DNA of 64,000 nucleotides from Chamaea fasciata (taxonomy: Eukaryota > Chordata > Aves > Passeriformes > Sylviidae), in the NCBI GenBank assembly GCA_029207755.1, contig JARCOQ010000006.1, positions 2,024,846-2,088,845 on the forward strand. The letters run 5' to 3'. The stretch's first letter is position 1. Each line of letters begins with the position of its first letter. This document shows, piece after piece, positions 11,226-22,405 of the stretch. The position numbers and the translations under genes are program-made. Under the pieces are notes generated by a model, which was not told the origin of the DNA, searched no databases, and saw nothing but the letters and a program-made list of their open reading frames with translations.

Positions 11226-11568
11226 CACATCACAGAGGTTTGGCCTCTCCCAACCAAATGCAGGCTGTGGTGGGTCCAGCTCACCCCTCTTCACCAGGAG
11301 CTGCTGTGGTGCCAAGGAACTTAAGGAACAACAGAGGAAATAACACATCAGACACCTCTGTCACCAGGTTGCCTCATCTTATGCATCACTGTCTTAGATG
11401 ACCTTTCTCAAGAGCTTTCCTTTAATGAACAGTTATTTTTCCCTGACCGAGGAGGGACACAGCGCTCCTGACGCCTCCCTTCAGTCATCGTTTCCTTTGT
11501 TTGTCTTTGCTTTGTTTTGTCATTTCTTTCAGGTGAATTCTTGAACCAGAAATGAATCAACTTCTTCT

Positions 11569-11608
<40 letters not shown>

Positions 11609-11994
11609 CCTAATTTTTTTTTTTTCTCCTTTGGATCAAAAGCACGAAATGTCCCGCAGAGACCGGGCACATTCTGCTTTCTGAACTCGGTGTTGGCACC
11701 ACCCCACGATGACGAGGATGTGTCTGACGAGCTCCTAATGGCACTGCAAAGAGCTGTCCCCCTGCTCCTGGCTCCAGGGTGACACCGGAGCCCTTTGAAG
11801 CCTGGACAAGGATTTAATTGACATCACTGAGCTGGCCCCGGTGTCGCCGTGCCGGGGCTGTCAGAACAAAGTGAAGGAACAATGGAAGTGACCTTTTTGT
11901 TTAGAGCAAGTTGGAGTGGTGGGAAGAGCAGCCAAGAATTAGAGAAAATGTGATTCCTGGGACTTTTCCATGGTTTTCTGCCCTATGGCATGAG
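11226..11994. other. Unique DNA with the longest T run
   Basis: It holds 38 uninterrupted T at 11571-11608, then CCTAA and another 12 T at 11614-11625. A GC-richer patch with CpGs (CACGATGACGAGG) lies just downstream. No gene is seen. Confidence 0.6.
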
Positions 11995-12214
11995 GTATAG
12001 AAGGGACTCTGAAGATCATCTGGTGGGCAGGGACACCTTCCACTATCCCAGGTTGCTCCAAGCCCTGTCCAAGCTGGCTTTGGACATTTCCAGGAATGTG
12101 GCAACCACAGGTTCTCTGGGAAACCTCTGCCAGGGCCTCCCCACCCTCACAGGGAGGAATTCCTTCCTAATCTAATCTAAACATCTAATATCTAATTTAA
12201 TTTAAAGCCATTAA
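11995..12214 (-). mobile_element. CR1 LINE fragment, type A, 3' end lost
   Basis: It lacks the terminal octamers and most of the GGTTTGGG block, and starts at AGAAGGGACTCTGAAGATCA. It continues through CCATTATCCCAGG-like and GGACATTTCCAGGAATG words to TTAATTTAAAGCCATTAA. The repeated ATCTAAT units at 12165-12200 are a local expansion of the CR1 ATATCTAATCTAAA block. Confidence 0.88.
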
Positions 12215-12962
12215 CACCTTTATCTGCTGTATCCCAGAAGAAACGAGATGTGCCGGATATCCAGTGAGGCTCTTAGCGCTGGGAAAATTTCCAAATGCAA
12301 TTTTTGGGGCAAAGAAGGTGGGGGGGGGAAAAAAAAAGTTGACCAAACCTTTCAGTTCCTTGAGGTCTGTTTGCCAAAGGCAGAGAGCCCACAGGATCCA
12401 CATGGATCCTACATCAGGTTCCTGGGACATGGAACTAAGATGTGACCCCAACCAGCAGAAGAGGCCACCAGGAGTGTGGTGACAAAGGGACCTCCCCAGC
12501 TGGCACCGGCCGCGTCACCGTGTGGTGTCTGCTGGTTTTATGCTGGTTCCTGTCTCCTTTTCATCCTCCCTGGCTCAGAGCAGCCAGGACAGGCTGTTAG
12601 CACAGAAATGTGCTGCTGATTGTTTTTACACATCCCTGCTTCCCAAGGAGGGAGCGCGTGGGAAGAACAAATGATCTGTCCTTGCAGATTGGAAGGGAGG
12701 GAAGAAGTAAACAGGATTTTAAAGCAAGATTGGGCTTGAAAAGCAGCAAGCCTGGATTTTAAAACGTGATTGGGCTCAGAGGTGACTTTACAAGGGAAAT
12801 GGGTGGTTTTCATGCCTGGCACAAGCAGGAGGAGAGAAAGCCAGGCAGGAGAAAGCTCTGAGAGATGTAGCCAGGCCTCCTGCAAGGGTCAAGAGGAGGG
12901 ATCCTCTTCCACAGGAGCCTGGCCATCAGCACAGCAGGCACAATGGCTGTGCTTGGACTGCA
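12215..12962. other. Unique non-coding DNA
   Basis: No gene is seen. It holds a G9-A9 junction near 12320-12338. Confidence 0.55.
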
Positions 12963-13268
12963 ATCATGGAATCATCATGGAATGGTTTGGGTTGGCAGGG
13001 ACCTTAAAGCTGCCATGGGCAGGGACACCTCCCACAGGTTGCTCCAAGCCCCGTCCAACCTGGCCTTGGACATTTCCAGGGATCCAGGGGCAGCCACAGC
13101 TTCTCTGGGAAATCCATTCCAGGGCCTCACCACCCTCACAGGGAAGAAGAATTCCTTCACAATATCCAATCTATCCCTGCCCTCTGGCAGTGGGAAAGCC
13201 ATTCCCTGTGTCCCGTCCCTCCAGGCCCTTGTCCAAAGAAGAATTTCTTCCCAATATCTAATATTGGA
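12963..13268 (-). mobile_element. CR1 LINE fragment, type A
   Basis: The terminal repeat ATCATGGAATCATCATGGAA leads into GGTTTGGGTTGG. A short deletion removes the bases between the CTTAAAG and CTGCCATGGGC blocks. The far end carries a second AAGAATTTCTTCCCAATATC word, a local duplication or a second copy fused to the first. Confidence 0.93.
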
Positions 13269-14310
13269 TTGTGCAGGATTCGTGGGCACCCCTGGATGGC
13301 GTTTTCCAAGGGTTTTGCACTTTTCAGAAGGACTGGGTGAGTACTGGATGCTTCAAAGGAAAGGTCTGATCCCGGCTGGCATCAGCTGTGGATCCAATGT
13401 TCTCAGCCCAGGACGATTTTATTGGATTGATTATCCTTGCTGGTGTAACCAGCAGCTCTGTAATCATAACTCTTATTCTTCATGGGTCTCCACAGACCCA
13501 TTAAACCCCATTGTAATCTGTGGGATCCCTGGAGGATAAGAAAATTAATAGCAGTGCCTGTGCATCACAATTACCACCAGGCAGAACTCGGACATTCCTT
13601 TTTACTTCTCAATTCAATTCTCTGGGAAACAGTGATTCAGACTTACCAAATCTTAAGAAAACAGGAATACTGAAATAAAACACCAGAACTCTTTCTCTCA
13701 GCTATTTCAAAACCTGCACCTTGAGCTGCTCTAAGGGAGACCAGACTATTTTTCTTTTAATTTACTCTTAGTGTTGTATGAAAAAAAATCACCCCACCAC
13801 AACCAGCTGCTACTCCAATTAACAAGGAGTGAAACAGCTTCTTTAACCATCTAATTCAAAATGTCAAGCAACTCCCAGCAGCGAGACACACCTCAAACAA
13901 GCAGATAAGATGTTTCATTAGAGCAGCAGCTGCTTGCAATATTGTGGAAAATTGATAGCAGGCGAAAAGAAAAGCAGAAAAATGAGGAGCTGGAGTGGAA
14001 GGCAGGCAGGAGAAATCTTAGGTGAAGCTGGCACCCAGCTGTTGTTCCAGGCAGATTGTTATGTGCAATTTTTTTTTTCTCTTTTAATTCTATTTTTTTT
14101 TCCTGGGAAATTGATTGATTTCCAAGAGAAATTTTCAGTCTTGCCAAAACTTCCTTTTTCTGAGAAGCTGCAGTCGTGATAAACCTGCAGCTTCTCTGCC
14201 GTGAGGTTCATGCACACCCCCAGGAGATCAGACAATCCATTTCCTGCCCATTTTACAGCCAAAGAAACAGCTCAGGAGTGACCGAGTCCCTTATTTAGGG
14301 GTTGGAGCTA
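13269..14310. other. Unique AT-rich DNA
   Basis: No gene or repeat is recognised. The part 13720-14180 is AT-rich without simple repeats and includes words such as CCAATTAACAAGG and CAGCAGCTGCTTGC. It could be a diverged regulatory or conserved element, but I have only composition to go on. Confidence 0.5.
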
Positions 14311-14363
14311 CAGGCTGGTCTTTAAGGTCCCTTCTAAGCCAAATCATTCCATGATTCTGTGAT
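14311..14363 (+). mobile_element. CR1 LINE 3' end, type A
   Basis: Last 50 bp only: CTTTAAGGTCCCTTCTAAGC followed by ATTCCATGATTCTGTGATG. Confidence 0.9.
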
Positions 14364-14532
14364 GAATCCATGTTTAATCACTGGCTCGTAGGAACTGCAG
14401 CTCCTCCTATGGAGCAGGAGCTTTGCAAATATTCAGAGGACTCCCTCTACTTCGGAAAAAATCTCAGCTTCAGTTCATATAATCATAGTCAGGGACGAAA
14501 ACAAGAATAATGAATGTAGGAACATGGAAAAA

Positions 14533-14740
14533 ATGGGAATAAATTCCTGACTGTGAGGGTGGTGAGGCACAGGGTGCCCAGAGAAGCTGTGGCTGCCCCC
14601 AGATCCCTGGAAGTGTCCAAGGCCAGGCTGGACGGAGCTTGGAACAACCTGGGATAGTGGGAGGTGTCCCTGCCCTTGGCAGGGATGGAATTAGATGATC
14701 TTTAATGTCCCTTCCAACCCAAGCCATTCCAGAATTCTGT
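14533..14740 (+). mobile_element. CR1 LINE fragment, type A
   Basis: Type A from TTCCTGACTGTGAGGGTGG to CCATTCCAGAATTCTG, including AGAAGCTGTGGCTGCCCCC. The terminal octamers are eroded. Confidence 0.94.
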
Positions 14741-14910
14741 AAGTGTATAAAGCAGCCATTATTCCCCATGGAAAAGGAGTGGAGGCCCCCAGGTATTCCT
14801 GAATTTGGCACATGACTGCATCTCCAAGGCTTGCAGGCAGCCCCTGAGGTGAGAAGCAGGACCTCAACCTTATAGTGACACTTAGAGCTGTGGAAAATGC
14901 CTGGGAAATA

Positions 14911-15049
14911 TGGAATTATAGATTTGGCGAGGCTGGAAAAACCCTCTGAGATCATCCAGTCCAACCATTCCCCCAGCACTGCCAAGGCCACCACTGCCCC
15001 ACGTCCCCAGGTGCCACATCCACATGTCTTTTAAACCCCTCCAGGGATC
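14911..15049 (-). mobile_element. CR1 LINE fragment, type B
   Basis: It opens with the eroded terminus TGGAATTATAGATT, then GCTGGAAAAACCCTCTGAGA, GATCATCCAGTCCAACCATT and CCCCCAGCACTGCCAAGGCC, and stops after CCCCTCCAGGGAT. A weakly CR1-like remnant may continue to about 15210. Confidence 0.9.
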
Positions 15050-15517
15050 TTCTGCTAAGCTGGATGTGAATTTCTGCTCTGCTTTTGACCCCTGGTGTCC
15101 AGTGAGGGCTCCAGCCACCAGATGTAGCCGTGGGTTGGGTTGGGAGGGTGAGTGTGGACTTTTGGTAGGGGTCAGAGGCTGTCCCACAGCCTGACCACAT
15201 TTCTGCTATTTCCTTTTTGTCTCCTTGAGGATTTCTGACAGAGAATTTTTAGAGGGATCCCTGCTCCCCTCCAACCTTTGATCATTTGTAGCTGCCTGTG
15301 CAGGGAGTGTGGGCAGCAAAGGTCAGAGAGGGGCTGGCACCACAGATGGGGTGAAAGAAGAGGTAGGAGGAAGCTGCACAGACGTGTTTGACTCGGCTGG
15401 AAGTTGTGGGAGAAGCTGGGAAGGCAGATGGAGAGCTCTCCCTGTGGGAGGTGAAGAGTTTACCTCCCTCCCTCAAGTGGTGTTTTTAGAGTTCCCCAGG
15501 TCTGACACGGACAGGTT
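15050..15517. other. Unique non-coding DNA
   Basis: Nothing recognisable beyond a possible decayed CR1 continuation in the first 150 bp. Confidence 0.5.
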
Positions 15518-15805
15518 TCATGGGATCACAGATTATCCTGAGCTGGAAGGGACCCACCAGGATCATTGATCCAGCTCCTGGCCCTGCACAGACACCCCAA
15601 CAATCCCACCCTGTCCCTGAGATTGTTGTCCAAACCCTCCTGGAGCTCCGGCAGATTTGGGGCTGTGCTCATTCCCTGGGGAGCCTGGGCAGTGCCCAGC
15701 ACACACTGGATGAGGAACCTTTCCCTGATATCCCAAAATAAACCTCCCCTGCCCCAGCTCCAGCCCTTCCCTGGGTGCTGTCCGTGTCACAGAGTGCAGG
15801 GACTG
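15518..15805 (-). mobile_element. CR1 LINE fragment, type C
   Basis: Terminus TCATGGGATCACAGATTATC, then CCTGAGCTGGAAGGGACCCA, the CTCCTGGCCCTGCACAGACA block, GTCCAAACCCTCCTGGAGCT and CATTCCCTGGGGAGCCTG. This wording marks a subfamily different from most copies here; the only other member is at 51689-51805. Confidence 0.93.
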
Positions 15806-16186
15806 GAGTTTGCTGCGGGATCTTTGTCACCCTGGGCGGGCTCTGTGTCCCTCTGCTGAGTCAGCAGCGGTCACAATCCATCCTGAAGCCCCTGCAGTCC
15901 ATCTCCATCCTCATCTCTGCTCCCTGCTGTCCCCTGGGACACTCAGGGACACCAGGACAGCAGGGAGCACGCTGCACATGAAGAGAGGGCAGCTGTGCTG
16001 CTGCTCCGAGTGAAATCGAGTCTCCTCATATTGTTTGAGTAACAAACAGAGGAAATATCTGTAATCTCTCTTCCCTGCCACTCCTAAGGAGCTATCTCGT
16101 GGCCTTTCCTGTGGAGTCCTCTGCTCTGCTTCTGCCTGTGGGAACTGCTTCCCAAATGGATTATTCAAGCTTGGAGCAGTTCTTCT

Positions 16187-16219
<33 letters not shown>

Positions 16220-16410
16220 GGTGGTTTGTTTGTTTGTTTTTTTTCCCCCCACAGAGTTCCCCTTTTGCACATCTGTCTTTCCTGGCAGGAGGATAAGGAA
16301 CAGAAGGATCTCTAGTTTCTGTCTGAGTTGGGATGCTCTGGCAGGTCCTCTCCTGCCAAAGCTCACTTCTTGATGCTCTGATTATTGCTGGTACCCTTCT
16401 GAGTCAGAAA
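15806..16410. other. Unique DNA with T23 run
   Basis: No gene is seen. T run at 16193-16215, then a G-rich and (TTTG)3 patch at 16216-16240. Confidence 0.6.
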
Positions 16411-16505
16411 GTCCCCCCTGATCCCCCTTTTCTCCAGGCTGAGCTCCTTTCCCAGCTCCCTCAGCTGCTCCTGGGGCTCCAGATCCTTCCCCAGCTCTGT
16501 TCCTA
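16411..16505 (-). mobile_element. CR1 LINE internal fragment, type B
   Basis: This matches, in reverse, the 5'-proximal part of the type B copies at 2973 and 42556 (CTTTTCTCCAGGCTGAGCTC, CCCAGCTCCCTCAGCTGCTC). It has no 3' terminus, so it is an orphaned internal piece. Confidence 0.85.
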
Positions 16506-16718
16506 AAAGCACCTCAAGTCATGCCATGGTCACTGAGCTTTGGAGAGCAGCTGAGGATCCTCACTCCTCTCAATGAAAGCTCCTAATTAAATCCCTGCCA
16601 ATTAAATCGCACTCTGTACTCTCCCCTGGAGTAGATTCCCATTCTGCTTGTGTCTGTGCTCCCTGATGACCAAGCCCTCACCCCAGCTGGCACAGAGCTG
16701 CTTCTCTGTATGGCTTTT

Positions 16719-16851
16719 GGGGGAAAAAAAAAAAAAAAAGAAGAAGAAAAGAAAAAGAAAAAAAAAAGAAAAAAAGAAAAAAAGAAAAAAGAAAAAAAAA
16801 AGAAAAAGAAAACAAAAGAAAAAAAGAAAAGAAAAAGAAAAAAAAAAAAGG
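16719..16851 (+). repeat. 133-bp purine tract, A-rich with G
   Basis: Apart from a single C at 16813, every base from 16719 to 16851 is A or G, dominated by AAAAG-type units. Such tracts can form triplex (H-) DNA; that is inference from composition. Confidence 0.93.
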
Positions 16852-18021
16852 TCTTTCTAAGCTTTGGAGGTTTAGGATGACCCATGGCCATCCATGCATC
16901 CATGCTGGGAGCCTGGGAGCCTCACAGCCTTTCCCAGCCAGGGAACTTCTCTCCCAGCAGCACACACCTGGATGTCAAATACCCTGGAAAGAGAGGCAGG
17001 ACTTTTTTCAGCTCCCTCAAGTCCCCCCGTTTGGCTGAAAACTTTGATTTTTCCATTCCTGCTCACCCTTGCACCACTCCAGCATCTCTTTGCTTTAAGG
17101 CTGGCAGTTTGAGTTCAGCCTCCTCCCAAAAGAAATCTCATCAGAACTACCCAGGATGCTCCAGCTGTGGTCTCACAGTGTCGTCAAAGCTTCCCGACCA
17201 GCCCTGGAGCATCCCACATCCCAGGATGACAGTTTCTGCCTCAGTTTCTCAAAGACAGATATCCCTCATCTCCTCATTTTCTCCCCTTCCACCATCCCCA
17301 AACTGTAATTTTTCCTCTTTCCACCCAAGTTTTTGTTTGAACCCTCTCAGCGCACACTCTCTCACCTTATTAAATTGTACCCCTTTTAGCTCTCAGGCTT
17401 TTTGTCTTTTATGATAATCTCCAGTTCTTCCCTCTGCAGAGTCTTTGTCTCTCTACCCGCAGCAATCATCAGCTTCCTGCTCTTCCTTCAGTCCTAACTA
17501 TTAATGAAAATACATTTTTTAAGAAAGGTGTCAAAAGTCTCACATTTCAACTCCATCAGGATCTTAATTCCCGTCCGTTGCTTGCCTCCCATCAAACCTG
17601 GTTGTTGTCCACCCCTTGATGCTGCCTCATCTTCACAGATTCCAAACAAATCCTCTTTTGTTGGGACATTATTGGATAAATGAGGTGCCAGGCATGATGC
17701 CAGCAAACAGATCAGCGAGGCTCTCAGACAGGAGACCTCTCATAATTCACTTTTCTAGGAAAACTTCGGTTTGTGGCAGATGGAGGCACTGGAGAAAAGG
17801 CTCGGAGGCAGCTCCTGTTGCCAGGAGCAATTGTCTTGAGCTGCACCTGATTCTCCTGAATCACGACAACTGGGGTTCATCCCACCTGGAGTTTGATGCC
17901 CCAGGTGCAAGATCCACTTTGAATTCCTGCTGCTCAGGAGGAGGAGCAGGTCCAGGTCTGTCCCCTCGCTGATTTTATTCATGTGATTGATGCCACAGAT
18001 TTGTCTTAATCCCTGCAGTGT

Positions 18022-18042
18022 AAACAAACAAACAAACAAAAA
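18022..18042. repeat. (CAAA)n microsatellite
   Basis: About five units of AAAC. Short and ordinary. Confidence 0.9.
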
Positions 18043-18227
18043 GCTGAAGCTGCTGGAAGAGCTGCTCCGGGCTGAGCTCTGGATGGTTCCTTGGCATGGG
18101 AACATTCTAAACATGGTTTAATAAGAGGAAAAAGATTCAGTCCCCAAACTGTGTGCTGGCAGGACACGAAGTGGGAGATGGGCAGCACAGGGAGTGAGGG
18201 GGGATGAACCCACAGGGTTGAGTCCCA

Positions 18228-18443
18228 CAGGAGCCCCTCTGCTCTGGAGCCGGGTTGGGATAGCTGGGAATGTTCACCTGGAGAAGGAAAGGATGCAGAG
18301 AGAGCTCAGAGCCCCTTGCAGGGCCTAAAGGGGCTCCAGGAGAGCTGGAGAGGGACTGGGGACAAGGGATGGAGGGACAGGACACAGGAAATGGCTTCCC
18401 ACTGCCAGAGGGCAGGGTTAAATTGGATATTGGGAAGGAATTC
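18228..18443 (+). mobile_element. CR1 LINE fragment, type A, 3' half missing
   Basis: It starts at CCCTCTGCTCTGGAGCC, runs through CTCAGAGCCCCTTGCAGGG and AGGAGAGCTGGAGAGGGACT, and ends abruptly at GGATATTGGGAAGGAATTC without the usual 3' half. The next CR1, 11 bp away, is on the other strand and supplies that half. Confidence 0.92.
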
Positions 18444-18454
18444 TAAATAGAGTG

Positions 18455-18695
18455 ATAGAATCATGGAATGGTTTGGGTGGGAAGACACCTGAAAGATCAT
18501 CCAATCCCACCTCCTGCCATGGGCAAGGACACCTCCCACCAGCCCAGGTTGCTCCAAGCCACATCCACCGTGGCCTTGGATATTTCCGGGGATCCAGGGG
18601 CAGCCACAGCTGCTCTGGGCACCCTGTGCCAGGGCCTCCCCACCCTCCCAGGGAACAATTCCTTCCCAATATCTCACCTAAATCTCTCCTCTTTT
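18455..18695 (-). mobile_element. CR1 LINE fragment, type A, 3' half
   Basis: Full 3' terminus ATAGAATCATGGAATGGTTT down to AATTCCTTCCCAATATCTCA and the AAATCTCTCCTC block. It overlaps its inverted neighbour by only about 30 bp of element sequence, around GATATTGGGAAGGAATT. Confidence 0.94.
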
Positions 18696-19991
18696 ATTTA
18701 CATCTTAGTGTGACAAAGCCAAATGTTGTTCCTGTCTTTCTAGATCAACTCCAGACTGACACTAAGACCCCCCCTAAAAGATAAATTTTCCCACAAGGCA
18801 CCAAAGAAAGAGAAAAAATATAAAACATGCGTGTGTCAGGTGCAAATAAAATATTCAGTGGGGAATGAACCCGTTTATATGGTCAGAAATTCCTTGTTAT
18901 AGGTGAGATGAGAGGTAGGAAAGAATTGCTGATTTTTTCAGAGCACTGAATTTTCTTTAATTGGCATTTTCTTCATGCTGACCTGTTGGTGACAGTCCCC
19001 AGGACAGAAGAACTTTGCTCCATCTCTGTTTTTTTTTTTTTTTTTTTTTTTTGTACTATAAAATCTTTCAGGCATAGGCTGAGGTTTATTTTGTCACCCC
19101 AGGTGGAAACGATGGAGACACGACCATGAATTTATATTTTCTATTTCCTTGGATGCTTTCCTTCCGGAACTGGGCATTAATGAAGCCCACTCCCAGGCAG
19201 AACTGTCTCACCAGCCTCATTTTGTGCGCTGAGAGATAAGGGAATGAATTTGGCTGGCTGTCAGTTCATTAACAGGCCACTGATGAATTTGTGCCACTCT
19301 CTGCAGGGTGTTCTCACCCTCCTGGGCACCTGCTGAGCTCTGGGGGTGGAGGACAGAGAGTTCTGTGACATCTCTGATGCAGAGCCCGGGGCCCCTGGGG
19401 TCTGTGCCCCCCTCCAAGGCTGAGCACTCTTGCTGCTCCCGGATACCCCCAAGCAATGGATCCCTCTAAATTAAAACAAGAAAAATCCATGGCAGGGTGC
19501 TCCCATGGCCTCCATGTTGTGCACACTCCCAAATTCTAATTATTCACTTGCAAGAAAATCACACTTCTTATTAATATTTTTCCCCCTCTGAACAAATGAT
19601 AAAAAATCCCAGGGTTTGGCAGTGCAAGGCTGCTGTCAGCAGAAGATGGAGGGCAGATGAAGCTTTGGGGAAAATCCCTTTCTGCTGCATGTTTTGGGGT
19701 CTGAAATCCCTTTTCTGAGCAGGGGTGCATCTGCTGAGGGATGAGTGAAGAGAAAACAAGTGGCAGGGGAAGGAAATGGGAGCACATTCTCTGGATGTGC
19801 AGAGAATTATCTGAGCTCAGGTATGAAAATAGCAAAATAATAATTTGTGGGTTTTAAACCAACTTAAATTCTTCAATTCTTTTCCACTCTGTCTTGTTCT
19901 CCTTTCTTTGCTTCTAGTCTAGAAGGAAAGAAGCAGAAAAAAATCCATATAATAATCACAAGACATTTTGGATTTTGGCAACATTCAGTTG
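18696..19991. other. Unique DNA with T24 run
   Basis: T run at 19029-19052. No gene or transposon is recognised. Confidence 0.55.
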
Positions 19992-20055
19992 CTCAGAGAG
20001 GTTGTGGACTCCTCTTTCAGCTCATTCCAACCCAAACCACTCCACGATTCTGTGA
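19992..20055 (+). mobile_element. CR1 LINE 3' end, type A
   Basis: CTCAGAGAGGTTGTGGACTC, then a deletion, then CATTCCAACCCAAACCACTC and ACGATTCTGTGAC. An internally deleted remnant. Confidence 0.75.
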
Positions 20056-22029
20056 CTTCCATAACATCTGTGGAGTGGTCCAACTATTGATGAGAAATTC
20101 CAGTGGCAGCCTGAGAAGGTTTTACAGAGAAAATGGGACAAATTTCTTCAATTTTGATTCTCTACAGAGCACCCCACAATGCTGTGCAGAAGATTGGCCT
20201 CAGGGATCTCAGAAAAGCCCCTGAAACACAAACTCATGGCCTAAATGTGTTTATTTCCACGCCATCAATCCAGAAGGACATCAGGTAAGCCACGTTGGGA
20301 TGGTGGGGAATGCTGCCTGGGAAGCAGGGACTGGAAGGATTTGGGGGCTGGCCCGTTGAGTCCTGGTTCCCAGTTTGATACTGTGACCAAAAATAGCTGT
20401 CAGGGCTTTTTGTGTGTGACGTGGGGCAGCTCAGGGAGGAAGGTGAGGTCAGGTTGGAGACCTCAGGTAACTCAACCTCCCTTCAAGAAATGGAGTCTGG
20501 AAACAGAATTTTTGGATACACCATTATTATTTTTTTTTTAAAGGTTCCTCCTGATTAATCACAGAAATGGCCTTCAAAGCCATTTTTTTTTTTTCACCCT
20601 GTGCAGATCCAGCCCAGATCTCCCTGGAGCTGTGAGTTGTGTTGTATTAACTGGGAATTATAAATTCCAAGGCAATGCAGGGTCTATACTTTCATTGTTG
20701 ATGCAACATTCACGTTGTGTTGCTAAACAGGAGCCCCAAGGGGACCGAGACAACCAAAACCTTGGGATTTCAGCACGGGGTGAGTGTGGGCCTTATTCTC
20801 ACGGGAAATAGGTGGCTCCTCTTTAATCTGTTTTGCCCTCTAAGCCAGAGAAAAGAAAACATCTCATCTCGTGGTGAAGGGAAACATTTGTGCAGGTCTC
20901 CCTCTTCTTAGGTAATAATCCTCAGCCATTTCTGGTTCGTTGTTTGCTTTTCTTTCTTCTTTAATTGAAGCCTTGCTGTAAAGGATTAAAAGCAAACTAT
21001 TTTGTAAAAGGGCTGCAGATGGTCCCAAGTAAATCTGTGTGAGCTTTCCCCACTGCTCAGAGCTCTGGGATTTGCTGATCTGTGCCTTTCTGTACTCTTT
21101 GGCTTTAATTAAAATTTGGTCTCTGCTCCTTTGCCTGCGTCTGCATCCCTCCGCTTCCCTGTGCTCCCTGCCAGGTTTGGAAATGCACCAGCTCTGATGG
21201 AGAACCTGCGGAAGGAGTAGGATATAGACAGCAGCATCCCTTGAGGTGCACCACGCTGGTGGCCTCCCATCAGCTGCACATCTCCCTGTCACCAGCCTTC
21301 GCCTCTCTGCTCCCATTCCACGGCTGTCAGCACCTCCTGGAGCACAGGGCCAGGAGGAAATCAGGGAATGAGGCGGATACATCAGCAGGGAGGGAGAGGT
21401 GAGGGGCAGGGAGGATGTTTCCACACTTGGGTGGGAAGATCTGGGGTTTAAAGACGGGGAATAAGCCAACCAAAGGGGGGTTAACACGATTCAGAGCTGG
21501 CCAGCAACTCCCTGTAGTCCAGTGTCATCCCCAGCTATGCACACAGAGGTGAATCCTGGTTGTGGAATCCCCTCCTGCCCCGTCACCCTCGTGGACAAAC
21601 TGATAAGCCTTGGGAAGCCCATCTGTCCTGTACAGCCCAGGGCAAGGATAAATAAGGCTGGATTTCAGTCAGGAGGCACCTGGAAGCGCTCGCAAGGCGT
21701 GCATTTGTCTCCAAATCCGCTGTGGAAGGGCTCGTCCCGCTCCAACATGGGATGGAACATCCCTGATGGATATCAGGTGCTTTCCCTCGGTTCAGATTCA
21801 CTCTACATCTAATAAGAGTTTGCAGTGAGTTTTTAACTGCTCTGGAGAAGCCAGCCCAGGCACCAGAGAGAGCAGAAAAAGGCAATTTCTGCCGATGGCA
21901 CGGAAGGGAAGAGTGGTACCAGATGAGGATGTGCAGGGACAGCCATGGAGCAGAGCAGCTTGGCAGTGATTCCGCCCCCCGGTTCCGATTATTGGGGTAT
22001 CAGTAACAGGCCTAATGGCCCTCTGGTTC

Positions 22030-22140
22030 CAGATACAATGTGCAAGGCTGTTTACAACCTCTGCTGAGAGCCTCTTACTTTTACTCTCGTTTGGCAGATC
22101 ATTGTTTACGTCTCGTGTTTCGAAATGCAGCTGGGTTCCA
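22030..22140. promoter_or_regulatory. Candidate enhancer: paired forkhead-like sites
   Basis: Two exact TGTTTAC words (forkhead consensus) lie at 22049-22055 and 22103-22109. The second overlaps ATTGTT (SOX-like, 22101-22106), and ACAATG at 22036-22041 is another SOX-like word. The block is free of repeats and adjoins a CpG-rich patch. The motifs are seen; function is inference. Confidence 0.35.
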
Positions 22141-22156
22141 GCCTTTCCTCACCCAC

Positions 22157-22332
22157 CGGCGGAGCCGGGCGGGTCCGTGCCCCATGTGCTGCTCTTTAGC
22201 AACACAAACAGCACAGCCAGATCCCACTTAGCGGGGTTTGCTCACTCCCCAAACACGCAGGGCTTGGCTCCCAGCACGCCGGCTCCTTCCCGCCGGCTCC
22301 CCGAGCGCCGTGGGAGAGGCACGGGAGGGACA
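22157..22332. other. CpG-rich patch
   Basis: A concentrated set of CpGs (CCGGCGGAGCCGGGCGGGTCCG, split across 22158-22180, and GCCGGCTCCTTCCCGCCGG further on). Under 200 bp, so below the usual CpG-island length, but the densest patch in the window. Confidence 0.6.
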
Positions 22333-22405
22333 AAGGGTGGCTGAGCCCCCCCCGGGATATCCTGGAAAAAACGGTGGGCTGGATTCTGGTGTTGAGGTCA
22401 GGGGT

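Larger units (their letters stand above)
16506..18227. other. Unique non-coding DNA
   Basis: It contains the purine tract described next and a (CAAA)n patch at 18022-18042. The block 17500-17780 has mixed composition without repeat character. No gene is seen. Confidence 0.55.
20056..22405. other. Unique DNA including a candidate regulatory island
   Basis: About 2.3 kb with no CR1. A minus-strand open frame of 207 codons (21487-20864) has no recognisable domain and I do not call it. The right end holds the forkhead/SOX-like motif group and CpG-rich patch described separately. Confidence 0.55.

Noticed and set aside
12943..13539. 198-codon plus-strand open frame
   Set aside because: More than half of it is antisense CR1.
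18228..18695. Standard twin-priming inversion of one CR1
   Set aside because: Twin-priming inverts the 5' part upstream of an intact 3' part; here the inverted piece is the 3' part and lies on the wrong side. Two independent insertions or a later inversion fit better.
20864..21487. 207-codon minus-strand open frame
   Set aside because: No domain, no start context or splice structure I trust, and no resemblance to a known protein.
22157..22332. Full CpG-island promoter
   Set aside because: Under 200 bp and with no adjoining exon-like sequence.
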